Source: Salminus brasiliensis (lineage: Eukaryota > Chordata > Actinopteri > Characiformes > Bryconidae). Taken from it: a stretch of 64,000 bases of DNA. Location: assembly GCF_030463535.1 (NCBI RefSeq), contig NC_132878.1, positions 95,905,373 to 95,969,372 of the forward strand, read 5' to 3'. This document shows positions 9,979 to 22,206 of this stretch, in pieces (positions within the stretch are counted from its first letter, which is position 1; each line of letters begins with the position of its first letter). Under the pieces are notes generated by a model. That model made no database searches and was not told the origin of the DNA. It worked only from the letters and a program-made list of their open reading frames with translations. A program made the position numbers and the translations under genes.

Positions 9979-12900
9979 GAACCCACGTTCACCAGGTAAT
10001 TGAAGATATGTGGGTAATAGGATTTTTCTGATAGGAATAAGTTCATGTATTTCCTGTCTACAGTGCAGTTCTGGACTTCTCCATTTGAGGAAAGTCTGAA
10101 TCCATCCAGTTCCTCTTACACGGATCCCAGCAGAACGTGTCTTGTGAGCGAGTTTGACTTTCAGCAGTTTCTCTTCTCGTCCATAAAGCTTAAAGTGACA
10201 GTACTCCACCAGCCCGGAGCGGTTTCATCTGGCCTTTACACTGGAGCTACGAGGCTAATTTAGCTAACAAGCCTTTAAAAACGTACTACCGTGTGTGTAG
10301 TCATGTGACTCTGAGACCTGGAAATAACGCCGAGCCGATTGAGCAACTCCAGCGGCTTATATAATCATCAGGTCATTAATCGCCCAGCACTACTGTGTAG
10401 CTTTACTTAATGACTAAAACCAGCTAACAGAGCGAACACCAGGGTGTCTGGATCCGATCCAGCGTTCAGCATATTTGAATGGGTCAGGTATCGGCTATTT
10501 TAATCCCAATCCAGTTCCGAGTCTTTTTTAGTTTTAACCGCGGCGTTCGGAGCGCCATCTGGTGTCCTCAAGTCACCATTAATGCACATTATACCCCAGC
10601 TGTTCTCAGAAGGTAAATAAAGGAGCTGTGGAGCTATTTTACAGTGAAACCTAAAAACAGACCATAATATCTGACCCTTTTCACTCTTTCACTCTCACTA
10701 AAATGCTCTGTTTTACCAGCGGGAGAACCGGCACTGAAGAACCCGTGGAATGGAGGCTAACGCCAATGCTAACCCACACCCACACACATGCTATAGAGAC
10801 CCCAATCTCACACACACAGCACATTCACCCACTACAAACCAGTTATTACACACCAGTAGACCAGCAACAACCACAGAGACCAGTCCAGAGTGTGTACTAC
10901 TACACACACTCATACACACACACACACACACAGGAAGTGACCTGACTGCAGTGTTGTAAAGGAGCTGGGAGCTGATTGGTCAGGGAGGAGATCAGACTGG
11001 ATTATTAGATATTAAACACTATAAAACATCATTTTAAGAAAAGTCTCGACTAAACTAAATCAGACAGTCCAGAAAGTCTGATTATAGAAACTGAGACTGA
11101 AAATAAAGGAGTTTACTGATCAGATTAATCAGCAGCTCGTCTGATCTAAACTGTAGAGCAGGATTATTATTCATACACACAGAGATCAGATCAGATCAGT
11201 ATTGGCTGATACTCAGTATAAAGAGATTCGGATCAGATCGGGGGGCAAACTAACCTGATTGGATTGCCTGATTGATTACAGTTTGTTCTCAGGGATCTGC
11301 AGGGCCAGATCAATAAGAATTAATATGAAATTAATCATTTTAATAAATAGTTCATATATATATATATATATATAAAGTGTCAGGACCTTAACACAGACTG
11401 GCCTGGTTAGTGGATAATGTTAGCCAACAGACTAAAACAATGCTATGATGGCACACTATATGGACAAAAGTATTGGGACGCCCCTCTTAATCACTGAATT
11501 CAGGTGTCTGATTCCGTCTCGTTGCCACAGGTGTATAAAATCCAGCCCCTAGCCCTTCATTCTGTCTTTCTTACCCACATCAGTGAAAGAACAGGAGGTT
11601 CTGAAGAGCTCACTGAACTCCAGCGTGGTTCTGTATGTAATAGGAGCTCAGCACCGCTGCACCAACAACTACAAGTCAGCTGGTGAAATTTAGACCTTCC
11701 CTCCTAGATCTTCCTCCATCAGCTGTGAGTGGTGTTATTATTGAACAGTGGAAGAGTTTAGGAGGAACAGCTCACAGAGAGCAGCTCAGTGTCCACCGAG
11801 TGTCTGTCAGACCACGTAAAGTTACAGAGCGGGGTCAGGGTCGAGTGCTGAGCTCAGAGCAGAGTGCAGAAAAGCCTCCAACTGACTCAGTAACTGCAGC
11901 AGAGCTCCAGACCTGCTGCTGCTGGTAGAGCTTAGAGCAAAGGAGGACCAGCACCATATTAATACAGCCTATGGGTTTAGAATAAGGGGGAAGGTTCATA
12001 AAAGCTCCTGTAGGTGTAATGTGTAGGCGTCCCAATACTTTTGTCCATATAGCGTAGCTATATTAGTTATGTTTCAGCTCAAGTGACCCTGATGCCCCCC
12101 TCCGCAGCGTGGGGGCCGGCACCAGCCTGTTTACACACCAACGGGGCGAGAACAGATTTGGCGCCAGCAGAAGCTCGTCGGGCCCCTGGCTTTGCCGCTG
12201 GCCGTCCGGCTCTCCCACCAGCCCTGACCAAACACGCCATGGCTGCGTTTGCTTTGCCTCATTACCCCCCGGGTTTCTGATCAAAGCCTCTGTCTCTCTG
12301 TCTCCTCGCAGGTCGGGACGTTAGATGTTTTAGTGGGTCTGTCTGACGAGCTGGCCAAGCTGGACTCTTTTGTGGAGAGGTACGTCCCCCCCTCCCCCTG
12401 CGCCACCCCACTCCATCCCACCAACACACACACACACACACACTATCCAGGAAAGCACCCCAGTGCAAACCATCACTCTTGTCAGACCCAGCCTTTGATC
12501 TGAACCTCTAAAGACAAACTGTCCAGGCTCTCGGTGGTGGTTTCAGCCGGGTCCTGTGAACGGGTCCGTTTGCAGTGGTGATGTTATTATTTAGGACGGG
12601 CACGCAGAGTCGGAGGGCTTTAATCTGGGATGCTTTACTCTGGCGTGCTGCGGAATCTCGCGCAGCCCTGCGATGACCAGCGTCCCCGGCTAAAATTAGC
12701 CATTTAGCAGTTTGCTGTTCCTCTTTCCTCAATCGTATTTAAATCCCATGACCTGTGCCTCATCCACGCCTGCTATTTCTATTTATACGCTTGAAAGGCT
12801 CAGACTGCTTTCACACAGTCCAGCTCTTTCACAGATGTGTGCTAGGCTAGAGAGTTCCCTGATGGTGGAATTGTGACTTTAGCCATAACATTAACACCAC

Positions 12901-14534
12901 CTGCCTAATATTGAGTATTGAATGTCCCCCGAGCGCCCCTGCAACACTGCCTCTGACTCATCGAGGCATGGACTCCTCCTCTCTTCACGGAATGGCAGGA
13001 TGTGGATGAAATTGAGCAATGTTTTGAGCAATGGTGCTAATGTTATGGCTGATCGATCAATAATAATAATAATAATAACAATAATAATAATATGATGATA
13101 ATAATAACAATAATAATAATGATGATGATGATATTAATAATAATAATGATGATGATGTGATGAAAATAATTAATAACAATAATAATGATGATGAAATTAA
13201 TAATAACAATAATAATAATAATGATGTGATGAGAATAATGAATAATAATAATAATGATGTGATGATGATAATAATAATAATAACAATAATAATATTGATG
13301 GTGATGATAATTAATAACAATAATAATGATGATATTATTAATAATAATAACAATAATAATAATAATGTGGTAATTAATAACAACAACAATAATAATGATG
13401 ATTATATTAATAATAATAATAACAATGATGATTATGATATGAATAATAATAACAATAATAATAATAATGATGATAATAAAACGCTTTATTTATATACAGA
13501 GGCATGCAGAAGTTGAGAACTCTGATGTGGTGAGGAACACCGGAGAGGATCTCTTCTGTGAAGGTCCTGTTAGTGCAGACTGCTAATCAGTCTTCCTGAA
13601 GCTCTTTTACAGTCAGACCGGCGTCTGATTTGCCTTTCTTTCAGTCCTGCACAGCAGATCTCTCTCAAAGCTTTCTTGACCTTCCTGACCTCAACTTGAC
13701 CTCCAAAGCGTTCCTTCTAACCACCATTTCTAACCTACCCTAAAACCAGAAGAGCACTAGTGCACCAAGCGCATCAGGGGTGTAAGGATGTTCCTCTCAA
13801 AATCAGAAGAAGAAGATTTTCTCAAACCTCAAACCCTGTTCACACCTGGTCACGTCATCTAGATAAGATCATCCTTTATTAGTCCCACAGTGGGGAAATT
13901 CCCAGTGTCACAGCAGAAAGGGATAGCAAGACACTCAGTTACAAAAACGTAGATAAATATATATATATATACAAAATAAATAATAGAAGAAAAAAGCAAT
14001 AACAATATTATTTACAGTTATTGCAAATTACTCTTAATTGCACATGTGGGGGGGGGGTATTTCACATTGTATTTTTATTGTATTTTTATTATATTGTATT
14101 CTAAAATCCTCCTCCAAAATCTAGTAGGAAGTCTCCTTCTCTGGACAGTAGAGACAGTTACTCCAACAAAAGTAGGATCAACTCTTTTTAATACCTTTGA
14201 TTTCTATAGAGACAATGAATGAGCAGGTGTCCAAATACTTTTGTCCATATAGTGTACACAGCCCTATTCCTAGAAGGTGAGGAAGCTCTCCCTCTCTCCA
14301 GCTCTCTGTCTCCGCTTCTCAGAAGTGTCAGGGTACCTTTGATGCTGGTGATGAAGTGTGTTGGTGAGGATGGTATAGAATGTGAGGGAGGGTGTGTGTG
14401 TGATGTGTGTGTGATATGGTTCGCAGTGTGGTGAAGAAGGTGGCTCAGTACATGGCCGACGTGCTGGAGGACAGTCGAGATAAAGTTCAGGAAAACCTGC
14501 TGGCCAATGGAGGTGAGCCAAACACACACTCTCT

Positions 14535-14569
<35 letters not shown>

Positions 14570-17500
14570 TCTGGACTTGAAGAGGTCAAATTGGCTTGTG
14601 TAATATTTCCTAAATTAATGCTTTGTTATTGCGGCTCCTTCTCAGTGGATCTGATCACCTACATCACGAGGTTCCAGTGGGACATGGCCAAGTATCCCAT
14701 CAAGCAGTCTCTGAAGAACATATCTGAGATCATATCTAAGGTGAGTCTCAGAACAGAACCTGACTCATATATTAGCCTAGTTTAAAACTACTGAGCTTTA
14801 AAATGAGCTGGTCATAAAAAACACTTTATTAAAGATGAGCATCTAATGGTAGGCCATCATATTCAAACTACGCACACACTCCTGCTCCACAGGACAAGAG
14901 ACACACCTAACAGCATCACATCACACAGTGTGGATCAGATTCAGATGTTATTCCTATGTTGTTTCATCAAGGACATTTTTTCTGATATCCGGCCCATACT
15001 CCACTATAAATATCCACACCCATATTGGTGACTTTCCAACACATACTAATTTATTCCCCTTTTATATCCCATTTATATCCGTACAGTCCATACCCGTATT
15101 AATCCATGTATGTCCATACTTATATCCGTCATTACCCATATCAATCCATACTTATACCCATCAGTACCCATATCAATCCATACTTATACCCATCAGTACC
15201 CATATCAATCCATACTTATACCCATCAATACCCATATCAATCCATACTTATACCCATCAGTACCTATATCAATCCATACTTATACCCATCAGTACCTATA
15301 TCAATCCATACTTATACCCATCAGTACCTATATCAATCCATACTTATACCCATCAGTACCCATATCAATCCATACTTATACCCATCAGTACCCATATCAA
15401 TCCATACTTATACCCATCAATACCCATATCAATCCATACTTATACCCATCAGTACCTATATTAATCCATACTTATACCCATCAGTACCCATATCAATCCA
15501 TACTTATACCCATCAGTACCCATATCAATCCATACTTATACCCATCAGTAACCATATCAATCCATACTTATACCCATCAATACCCATATCAATCCATACT
15601 TATACCCATCAGTAACCATATCAATCCATACTTATACCCATCAGTACCCATATCAATCCATACTTATACCCATCAGTAACCATATCAATCCATACTTATA
15701 CCCATCAGTACCCATATCAATCCATACTTATACCCATCAATACCCATATCAATCCATACTTATACCCATCAATACCCATATCAATCCATACTTATACCCA
15801 TCAGTACCCATATCAATCCATACTTATACCCATCAGTACCCATATCAATCCATACTTATACCCATCAATACCCATATCAATCCATACTTATACCCATCAA
15901 TACCCATATCAATCCATACTTATACCCATCAGTACCCATATCAATCCATACTTATACCCATCAGTACCCATATCAATCCATACTTATACCCATCAGTACC
16001 CATATCAATCCATACTTATACCCATCAGTACCCATATCAATCCATACTTATACCCATCAATACCCATATCAATCCATACTTATACCCATCAGTACCTATA
16101 TTAATCCATACTTATACCCATCAGTACCCATCTCAATCCATACTTATACCCATCAGTACCCATATCAATCCATACTTATACCCATCAGTACCCATATCAA
16201 TCCATACTTATACCCATCAATACCCATATCAATCCATACTTATACCCATCAGTACCTATATTAATCCATACTTATACCCATCAGTACCCATCTCAATCCA
16301 TACTTATACCCATCAGTACCCATATCAATCCATACTTATACCCATCAATACCCATATCAATCCATACTTATACCCATCAGTAACCATCTCAATCCATACT
16401 TATACCCATCAGTACCCATATCAATCCATACTTATACCCATCAGTAACCATCTCAATCCATACTTATACCCATCAGTACCCATCTCAATCCATACCAATC
16501 TATAGCCATACCAATCCATGTTCATATCAATCCATATCCATCAATACCCATATCTGTCATTGCCCATAATTGTGCATACCCATTCATACCCATCCATACA
16601 AGTACATAACCATATTAATACACACCCATTCATATCCATACCCCTCAATATCCATATCTATACTCATAACTCTGCAGGCCCCTTCATAGCCATATCAGTT
16701 CATTAATTCATACTCATCCATAACAGTACCATCCATGTCCATACTTATCCATTCCAATCCATACCCATCTATACCCGTACCTATCCATATCAATCTATAC
16801 CCATAACTATGCTTACCATTCATACCCATATCAGTTCATTACAGTTCATACCCATCCATACCCACACATAACTGTATCAATCCATACCTATCCATATCCA
16901 TGCCTATCTATATCTATACCTTCCATAACATCAGTCCATGTGTATCCATATCCATACCCATTCACATCAATCCATAACTCCAATCAGTCCATACGCATCA
17001 ATACCCATATTAATCCATTTCAAGCCATACCAACTCTGACATGACATTTTAATGAGCATATAAAGTTAATGTGCGCAATAAGTAAATAATAATAATAATT
17101 ATTATTATTCTAATTATATTTATTATTATTATTATTATTATAGTTTAGTACACTGCTTGCAGTACTTAAGAATGTAAACATAAAGTATCACAACTTGACT
17201 AATGACCCTAATCAAAGCAAATGATCCACACACCAGTCAAACATGTAATTAGACTGTGATTACTGTAATAATTACTATGGTATTAATGAGTTTTACTTCA
17301 GAACAGGTTACTGATGCTTATGTATGAGCAGCCCTGCCCAAACACTGGTCAGAGGAAATGTATTGATGCTCCTTTGTCTCCCCCTGCTGTTTCACAGCAA
17401 GTAACACAGATTGACAATGACCTGAAGGCCAGAGCGTCGGCGTACAACAACCTGAAGGGCAACCTGCAGAACTTGGAGAGGAAGAACGCGTGAGTAAAGA

Positions 17501-18093
17501 GAAGAGTCTGAGGAAGCTCTGATGCTCTGTGCATCCAGTTTATGTGCTTCTCTGCTTGGCTGGGAGATTCTCCTGCTAATTGGGATTAGACAGACAGACA
17601 CATCGATACATAGATGAACTTTATTATTGCCTAATGGGGCATTTGACAGGACACTGTAAGATCTGCCATGCATAAGGTGCAGATAATCCAATATTACAGC
17701 TGTCTTATAAGATTTTAGAAGCCTTGTAGATCAGTAGTTGTTAGTACTAGTCCTGTAGTCTGTACTGCACACAGCTTTCTTAAATGGATTTGTTTTTTGG
17801 ACCTTGACGAGGTTGTTTGGTCTAATCTGGGAAGCACCTATAATTAAAATAATTTGATTATGTATTCACTTTAAATGAACAGCGATGTTGAAGCTGTGTG
17901 GTAACATATGCTGTACCACCAGAGGGAGCCTGATGACCCGGAGCCTCGCGGACATTGTGAAGAAGGAGGACTTTGTGCTGGACTCTGAGTACCTCATTAC
18001 TCTGCTGGTGGTGGTCCCAAAGTAAGTGATCATTTTCATTGTGTTATATGCCATTTATATTCTCATTCTCTCTCTCTCTCTCTCTCTCTCACC

Positions 18094-18138
<45 letters not shown>

Positions 18139-18473
18139 TTATCACTTATACTGTACTGATACCCCAGGATGCCTTACATCACTACATTATATTAATGTAG
18201 TTACTGCACTGTTACATTACACATAATTCATTCTGTATATTACATTATATTAATGTAATTATTACTGCACTGCAATCACTTTTCTAGTACTTCTTATTAT
18301 ATAGTTGGGAGTTTTATTATGTATATTATAGCTGTATTTATTAATATAGCTGTATTTATAGTCAGGTTCTTCTTACCACTTCTTACTACTACTTTAAGTG
18401 CCTTTATCATGCTGCTCTCTTGTTTGATTTTGCTGCTGTAAAAACGGACTTTCCCCGTGGGATAAATAAACTG

Positions 18474-18521
<48 letters not shown>

Positions 18522-21500
18522 GTCTATCTACCTACCTATCTATCTGTCTATCTATCTATCTATCTATCTATCTGTCTATCTGTCTATCTATCTATCTATC
18601 TGTCTATCTACCTACCTATCTCTGTCTATCTATCTGTCTATCTACCTACCTATCTATCTATCTATCTGTCTATCTGTCTATCTATCTGTCTATCTACCTA
18701 CCTATCTATCTGTCTATCTATCTATCTGACTAATGGTATATTTGCTCCCTCACCAGAACGAATTATGCAGACTGGCAGAAGACATACGAGACACTTGCGG
18801 AAATGGTTGTGCCACGATCCACAAAGTAAGAGCAGCATCATTCACTCCCACATCTACATCTGCAAGTTCTAATAACATTAATATCCAGTATGAAGTTCTA
18901 ATAACATTAATATCCAGTATGAAGCTCTAATAGCATTAATATCCAGTATGAAGCTCTAATAGCATTAATGTCCGGTATGAAGCTCTAATAACATTAATAT
19001 CCAGTGTGAAGATCTAATAGCATTAATGTCCGGTATGAAGCTCTAATAACATTAATATCCAGTATGAAGCTCTAATAGCATTAATGTCCGGTATGAAGCT
19101 CTAATAACATTAATATCCAGTGTGAAGATCTAATAGCATTAATGTCCGGTATGAAGCTCTAATAACTAATAATATGCTGTCGGTCAGTTAAGTTATTCAT
19201 CTGTTGGTCAGAGAAGCCTGTTTGGGTTTGTTCCATTTGTACTGAGCTAACCTTCAGCTCGGTCTCCCTGCAGTCTGCTGTTTGAGGATCAGGACAGTGG
19301 GCTGTTCAGCGTCACACTGTTCCGCAAGGCCATCGACGACTTCAGACACAAAGCCAGAGAGAACAAGTAAGGATTATTCCTGAGGGATACGTCTGCATTT
19401 CCTTCATTTTAATATCCCTCCAGGTGAACTCCCGTAGTCTTAAACTCCTGATCAGATGCGTGTGCTGTCTGTCTGCTTGTAGGTTCACTGTCCGAGACTT
19501 CCAGTATAACGAGGAGGAGATGAAGGCTGATAAGGAGGAGATGACGAGGCTCTCTACTGATAAGAAGAAGCAGTTTGTACGGCCCAGTTTTCAGGGGGTT
19601 TAGTAGTCCAGGTCACACAATGTGCAAAATGTCTAAAATCAAGGTTTTACCCTAAATAATTATATTATTCTAAATACTTTATAGTGGGATCAGGATGTTG
19701 GATGATGATCACCACCCCACCTCATCATCCCCCAACTCCCTAACTCATCCCAAAAGTGCTGGATGGAGCTCCACCATCCATTGTTTCAGAGAACACAGCA
19801 CTGAGCTGCTCCACAGCTCCTCAATGCTGCTGGGGGGCTTTATACCCCTCTAGCCCACGCCTGGCATTAGGTTCAAAGCTTCAAAATGTTGATCTGCTCC
19901 AGAGAGCCCTATTCTATTGGCAGTACTTCTTCTCCACAGGGACTAGACAAGCTGTGTGTGTGCATTTGCACATCTGTCAGCAATAGATGCACTTAAAGTA
20001 GCTGAAGGGGTGTCCACAAACATTTGGACATATAGTTTACGTCAGCTTTGTTGGGTATTGAACCCACAACCTGCTTATTGATTCCTACCTGCTGTGTCTG
20101 TTTCTACAGGGTCCTCTGGTTCGATGGCTGAAAGTCAACTTCAGTGAGGCCTTCATCGCTTGGATCCACATTAAGGCTCTGAGGGTGTTTGTGGAGTCTG
20201 TATTAAGGTACGCAGGTTAAGGTGGCGCAGCTATCTAAGCGTTGACTTCACTCAATCAATCATCGAGAGATCGCTGGTCCGATCCGCCGTGATGCCACAG
20301 CCATCCGTAAGCAACAGCCCTAGAGAGCATAACTGTCCTCTCTCTTTCTCTCTGTGTGGGTAGGACTATCCTTCCTCCACCCAATCACTTAGTGTGGGTG
20401 ATACTAGCCAGTGTGGGCGTCTTTTAGCCGCCATAACAGAATTAGCAGTTAGCGTTCTCCTCCAAGCCTGTTGAGCTCCAGGGGTAACTGGAAACCACTA
20501 ACTTTCCAGAACTCTGAACAGTGCTGGGAAGCTGAAGACTAGCATGGTCTTCCTCTGAGACATGTGAACCTCCATCACATCTTCTCAAACTACTGCTAAC
20601 ACCACCACCACCGGAGCTCAACACACTAATGCTAACTGCTAATTCTGTTATGGCGGTTAAAAGACGCCCACACTGAGTGATTGAGTTGAGGAAGGACAGT
20701 CCTGCCCACCCAGAGAGAGCGAGGACAGTTATGCTCTCCAGGGCTGCTGCTTACGGATGGCTGTGGCATCACTGTGGATCGGACCTGCAATCTCTCGATG
20801 ATTGAGAAGTCAACGCTTGGATAGCTGCGCCACCTTAATTAGCAGATGAGCACACAGAACATAGAACAGTGGTTTCCAACCCTGGTTCTGGAGACACCTC
20901 GTGTCCTATACATTTTAGGGGTGTCCTGCTCTGGGTTAGCAGGTGAATTGGGAACAGAGTAAACACAAAGATGTCCAGGACCAGGGTTCGGGGAGCACTA
21001 GCCTAGAACACCAGACCACTGAACGTGGAGAAGGATGATGTAAAGCAATGTCTGTGTTTTCCCGTGTGCAGGTACGGCTTACCTGTGAACTTCCAGGCGA
21101 TGCTGCTGCAGCCCAATAAGAAGAACATGAAGAAGCTGAGGGAAGTGCTGTATGACCTCTATAAGCACCTGGACAGCAGCGCCGCCGCCATCATTGACGT
21201 ATGAGCTTTACCTGCTCCCAACATTCAGTTAACCCAGCCGGCCACTTGTTTCTGCACTCACTGCCCATTCAGTCAGCTCCACTGACCTTATAGGAGCACC
21301 GAGTAGACCCCACAGGACTGACCACCACAGAGCAGACTGTAGTATTCGGGTAGTGGGTCAGTCATTCTCAGCACTGCAGTGACACTAACTGACCCGGTGG
21401 TGGCGAGTGTGTTAGCAGTGTGTGTGTTGTGCTGGTGGTGGTACGAGTGGATCAGACACAGCAGTGCTGCTGGAGTGTTTAAACACTGTGTCTGTCTGTC

Positions 21501-22091
21501 CACTCACTGTCCACTCTCTATTGGACACTCCTGCCTAGCTGGTCCAGCTTGTTGATGAAGGCGAAGTCGGAGACTGAAGCTCTCTGACCTGCTGCAGCAC
21601 AGTTAGTGTTAGTCCTCCTCTAGTCCTTCATCGCTGCCCACAGGATGTTTCTGGTTGGTGGACTGTTCTCAGTGTGTTTAAGCACTCCAGCAGCACTGCT
21701 GTGTCCGATCCACTCGTACCACCAGCCCAACACACCACTACTAACACACACAGTCTGCAGTGCTGAGAATAACCCACCACCCCAATACTGATGGTCAGTC
21801 CTGTGGGGTCCTGAGCATGGATAGGAGGCTAATGGCAGAGTCTGCAGAGAAACAGATGGATACAGTCTGAACCTATAGATAGAACCACACCGGTCTCCTA
21901 TATGGGAAGTGGAGCTGGTGGTGGAGCTGGTGCTGTTAATAAAGTGGTCGGGGTTTAGGCACTAATAACAAATTTTTTTTTGCCCTCTCCAGCAATCTGC
22001 CATGGACATTCCCGGTCTGAACCTGAGCCAGCAGGAGTATTACCCCTACGTCTACTACAAGATCGACTGCAACCTGCTGGACTTCAAATAG
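9706..22091 (+). CDS. atp6v1c1: V-type proton ATPase subunit C 1, complete coding region, 12 exons
   Basis: Subunit C belongs to the cytosolic V1 sector of the vacuolar H+-ATPase. It bridges the peripheral stalks to the membrane sector and is released during reversible V1/V0 disassembly. Coding segments join as 9706-9837, 12312-12379, 14427-14512, 14646-14740, 17398-17489, 17923-18021, 18757-18825, 19274-19366, 19483-19576, 20110-20207, 21072-21198 and 21993-22091. Every junction is GT-AG and phase-compatible, giving 383 residues; I recall the human protein as 382. It starts [20 protein letters not shown] and ends in NLLDFK. Family blocks are present throughout, including [65 protein letters not shown] and [19 protein letters not shown]. 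By analogy with yeast Vma5, the middle third forms the head and both ends form the foot. The start is the family-standard Met, two bases into exon 2 of the transcript. No frameshift or lost motif was seen. Which teleost duplicate (a or b) this is cannot be decided here. Confidence 0.97.
9890..9973. repeat. (AC)n(AT)n microsatellite just after atp6v1c1 coding exon 1
   Basis: A pure AC run is followed by a long AT run, starting about 50 bp downstream of the exon donor. Confidence 0.97.
11453..12057 (+). mobile_element. Tc1-like non-autonomous element (family 1), copy B
   Basis: The left end is CACTATATGGACAAAAGTAT and the right end CCAATACTTTTGTCCATATA. The plus strand carries the same decayed transposase N-terminus as copy A ([20 protein letters not shown]), split by a frameshift near 11685. 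It lies in atp6v1c1 intron 1 after coding exon 1. Confidence 0.85.
12312..12379 (+). CDS. atp6v1c1: atp6v1c1 coding exon 2
   Basis: Acceptor TCGCAG, donor GTACGT. It encodes [20 protein letters not shown] plus VE and two bases of the next codon. Its frame matches the family block [17 protein letters not shown]. Confidence 0.96.
12881..13050. mobile_element. 170-bp MITE with 18-bp terminal inverted repeats
   Basis: The left end AGCCATAACATTAACACC (12881-12898) is the complement of the right end GGTGCTAATGTTATGGCT (13033-13050). The interior (CATCGAGGCATGGACTCC) is typical of a common fish repeat. No coding capacity. Confidence 0.85.
13058..13485. repeat. AAT/AAC/ATG trinucleotide array
   Basis: A compound trinucleotide repeat directly follows the 170-bp MITE. 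Open frames on both strands are poly-Asn or Leu/Ile artefacts. Confidence 0.97.
14106..14257 (-). mobile_element. Fragment of a family 2 MITE
   Basis: It shares CTCCAAAATCTAGTAGAAAG-like sequence and ends GTGTCCAAATACTTTTGTCC ATATAGTGTA, the same terminus as the other copies. It lies about 170 bp before atp6v1c1 exon 3. Confidence 0.75.
14427..14512 (+). CDS. atp6v1c1: atp6v1c1 coding exon 3
   Basis: Acceptor TTCGCAG, donor GTGAGC. It encodes [20 protein letters not shown] and QENLLANG, completing a split Ser codon at its start. A CA-rich repeat follows the donor closely. Confidence 0.96.
14646..14740 (+). CDS. atp6v1c1: atp6v1c1 coding exon 4
   Basis: Acceptor TTCTCAG, donor GTGAGT. It encodes [20 protein letters not shown] and [11 protein letters not shown] after a split Val codon. 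Confidence 0.97.
15105..16495. repeat. 32-bp minisatellite in atp6v1c1 intron 4
   Basis: About 43 units of 32 bp (core ATCAATCCATACTTATACCC) differ mainly at one CATCAGTA/CATCAATA site and one CCATATC/CTATATC site. The units are highly homogeneous, indicating recent expansion. Degenerate copies continue to about 17020. Confidence 0.96.
16496..17035. repeat. Degenerate flank of the 32-bp array
   Basis: Scattered CCATACCCATATCAATCC-like words without regular period, probably the old eroded edge of the array. Confidence 0.7.
17398..17489 (+). CDS. atp6v1c1: atp6v1c1 coding exon 5
   Basis: Acceptor TTTCACAG, donor GTGAGT. It encodes [20 protein letters not shown] and [10 protein letters not shown]. 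The preceding intron holds the 32-bp minisatellite. Confidence 0.97.
17923..18021 (+). CDS. atp6v1c1: atp6v1c1 coding exon 6
   Basis: Acceptor CACCAG, donor GTAAGT. It encodes [20 protein letters not shown] and [12 protein letters not shown], entering the head region of subunit C. Confidence 0.97.
18067..18140. repeat. (CT)n(AT)n(T)n microsatellite after atp6v1c1 exon 6
   Basis: Three adjacent simple runs start about 45 bp after the exon donor. Confidence 0.95.
18474..18730. repeat. TATC/TGTC/TACC tetranucleotide array
   Basis: (TATC)n with interspersed TGTC and TACC variants ends about 26 bp before the acceptor of atp6v1c1 exon 7. Confidence 0.96.
18757..18825 (+). CDS. atp6v1c1: atp6v1c1 coding exon 7
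   Basis: Acceptor CTCACCAG, donor GTAAGA. It encodes [20 protein letters not shown] plus ST. A TATC tetranucleotide array ends only about 25 bp upstream of the acceptor. Confidence 0.96.
18865..19170. repeat. 29-bp minisatellite in atp6v1c1 intron 7
   Basis: About ten units of 29 bp (core CTCTAATAGCATTAATGTCC) alternate between ACATTAATATCCAG and GCATTAATGTCCGG versions, suggesting a two-unit higher-order repeat. Confidence 0.93.
19274..19366 (+). CDS. atp6v1c1: atp6v1c1 coding exon 8
   Basis: Acceptor CCCTGCAG, donor GTAAGG. It encodes [20 protein letters not shown] and [10 protein letters not shown]. Confidence 0.96.
19483..19576 (+). CDS. atp6v1c1: atp6v1c1 coding exon 9
   Basis: Acceptor CTTGTAG, donor GTACGG. 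It encodes [20 protein letters not shown] and [11 protein letters not shown], a very conserved stretch of the family. Confidence 0.97.
19685..20041 (+). mobile_element. Family 2 MITE, left-truncated
   Basis: It begins inside the element (GGATGTTGGATGATGATCAC) and ends with GGTGTCCACAAACATTTGGA CATATAG. It fills most of atp6v1c1 intron 9. Confidence 0.8.
20110..20207 (+). CDS. atp6v1c1: atp6v1c1 coding exon 10
   Basis: Acceptor TTCTACAG, donor GTACGC. It encodes [20 protein letters not shown] and [12 protein letters not shown]. The next intron is largely an inverted repeat. Confidence 0.97.
20219..20838. repeat. Foldback of two head-to-head tRNA-like SINEs in atp6v1c1 intron 10
   Basis: The left arm begins AAGGTGGCGCAGCTATCTAA and the right arm ends with its complement (TGGATAGCTGCGCCACCTT). 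The arms of more than 200 bp extend inward to AACTGCTAATTCTGTTATGG and its complement around a central spacer. The tRNA-like A-box/B-box layout (GGTCCGATCC) suggests a tRNA-derived SINE. Confidence 0.85.
21072..21198 (+). CDS. atp6v1c1: atp6v1c1 coding exon 11
   Basis: Acceptor GTGTGCAG, donor GTATGA. It encodes [20 protein letters not shown] through [14 protein letters not shown]. Large foldback repeats fill the introns on both sides. Confidence 0.97.
21285..21800. repeat. Foldback element in atp6v1c1 intron 11
   Basis: The left arm (GACCCCACAGGACTGACCA through CAGCAGTGCTGCTGGAGTG) is mirrored on the right (CACTCCAGCAGCACTGCTGT through TGGTCAGTCCTGTGGGGTC). The central spacer is about 170 bp. 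It matches the pattern of a known fish palindromic repeat; no coding capacity. Confidence 0.85.
21993..22091 (+). CDS. atp6v1c1: atp6v1c1 terminal coding exon 12
   Basis: The acceptor is CTCTCCAG. It encodes [20 protein letters not shown] and [12 protein letters not shown], then TAG at 22089. The exon start reads IID-QSA-MDIP where I recall human IID-AP-MDIP, which accounts for the one extra residue. Confidence 0.97.
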   Translation, partial: QSAMDIPGLNLSQQEYYPYVYYKIDCNLLDFK

Positions 22092-22166
22092 TGCAGCACC
22101 ACTGGACCATCAGATCCCTTTCCCTTGGTTTTGTCTTTCGTCTCTCGCTGTCTCTCTTTATCTCCA

Positions 22167-22206
<40 letters not shown>

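Noticed and set aside
13157..13516. Poly-Asn open frame
   Set aside because: AAT/AAC trinucleotide repeat.
15110..15679. 189-codon frame of [12 protein letters not shown] type
   Set aside because: The 32-bp minisatellite rotates through all frames; three frames are equally open.
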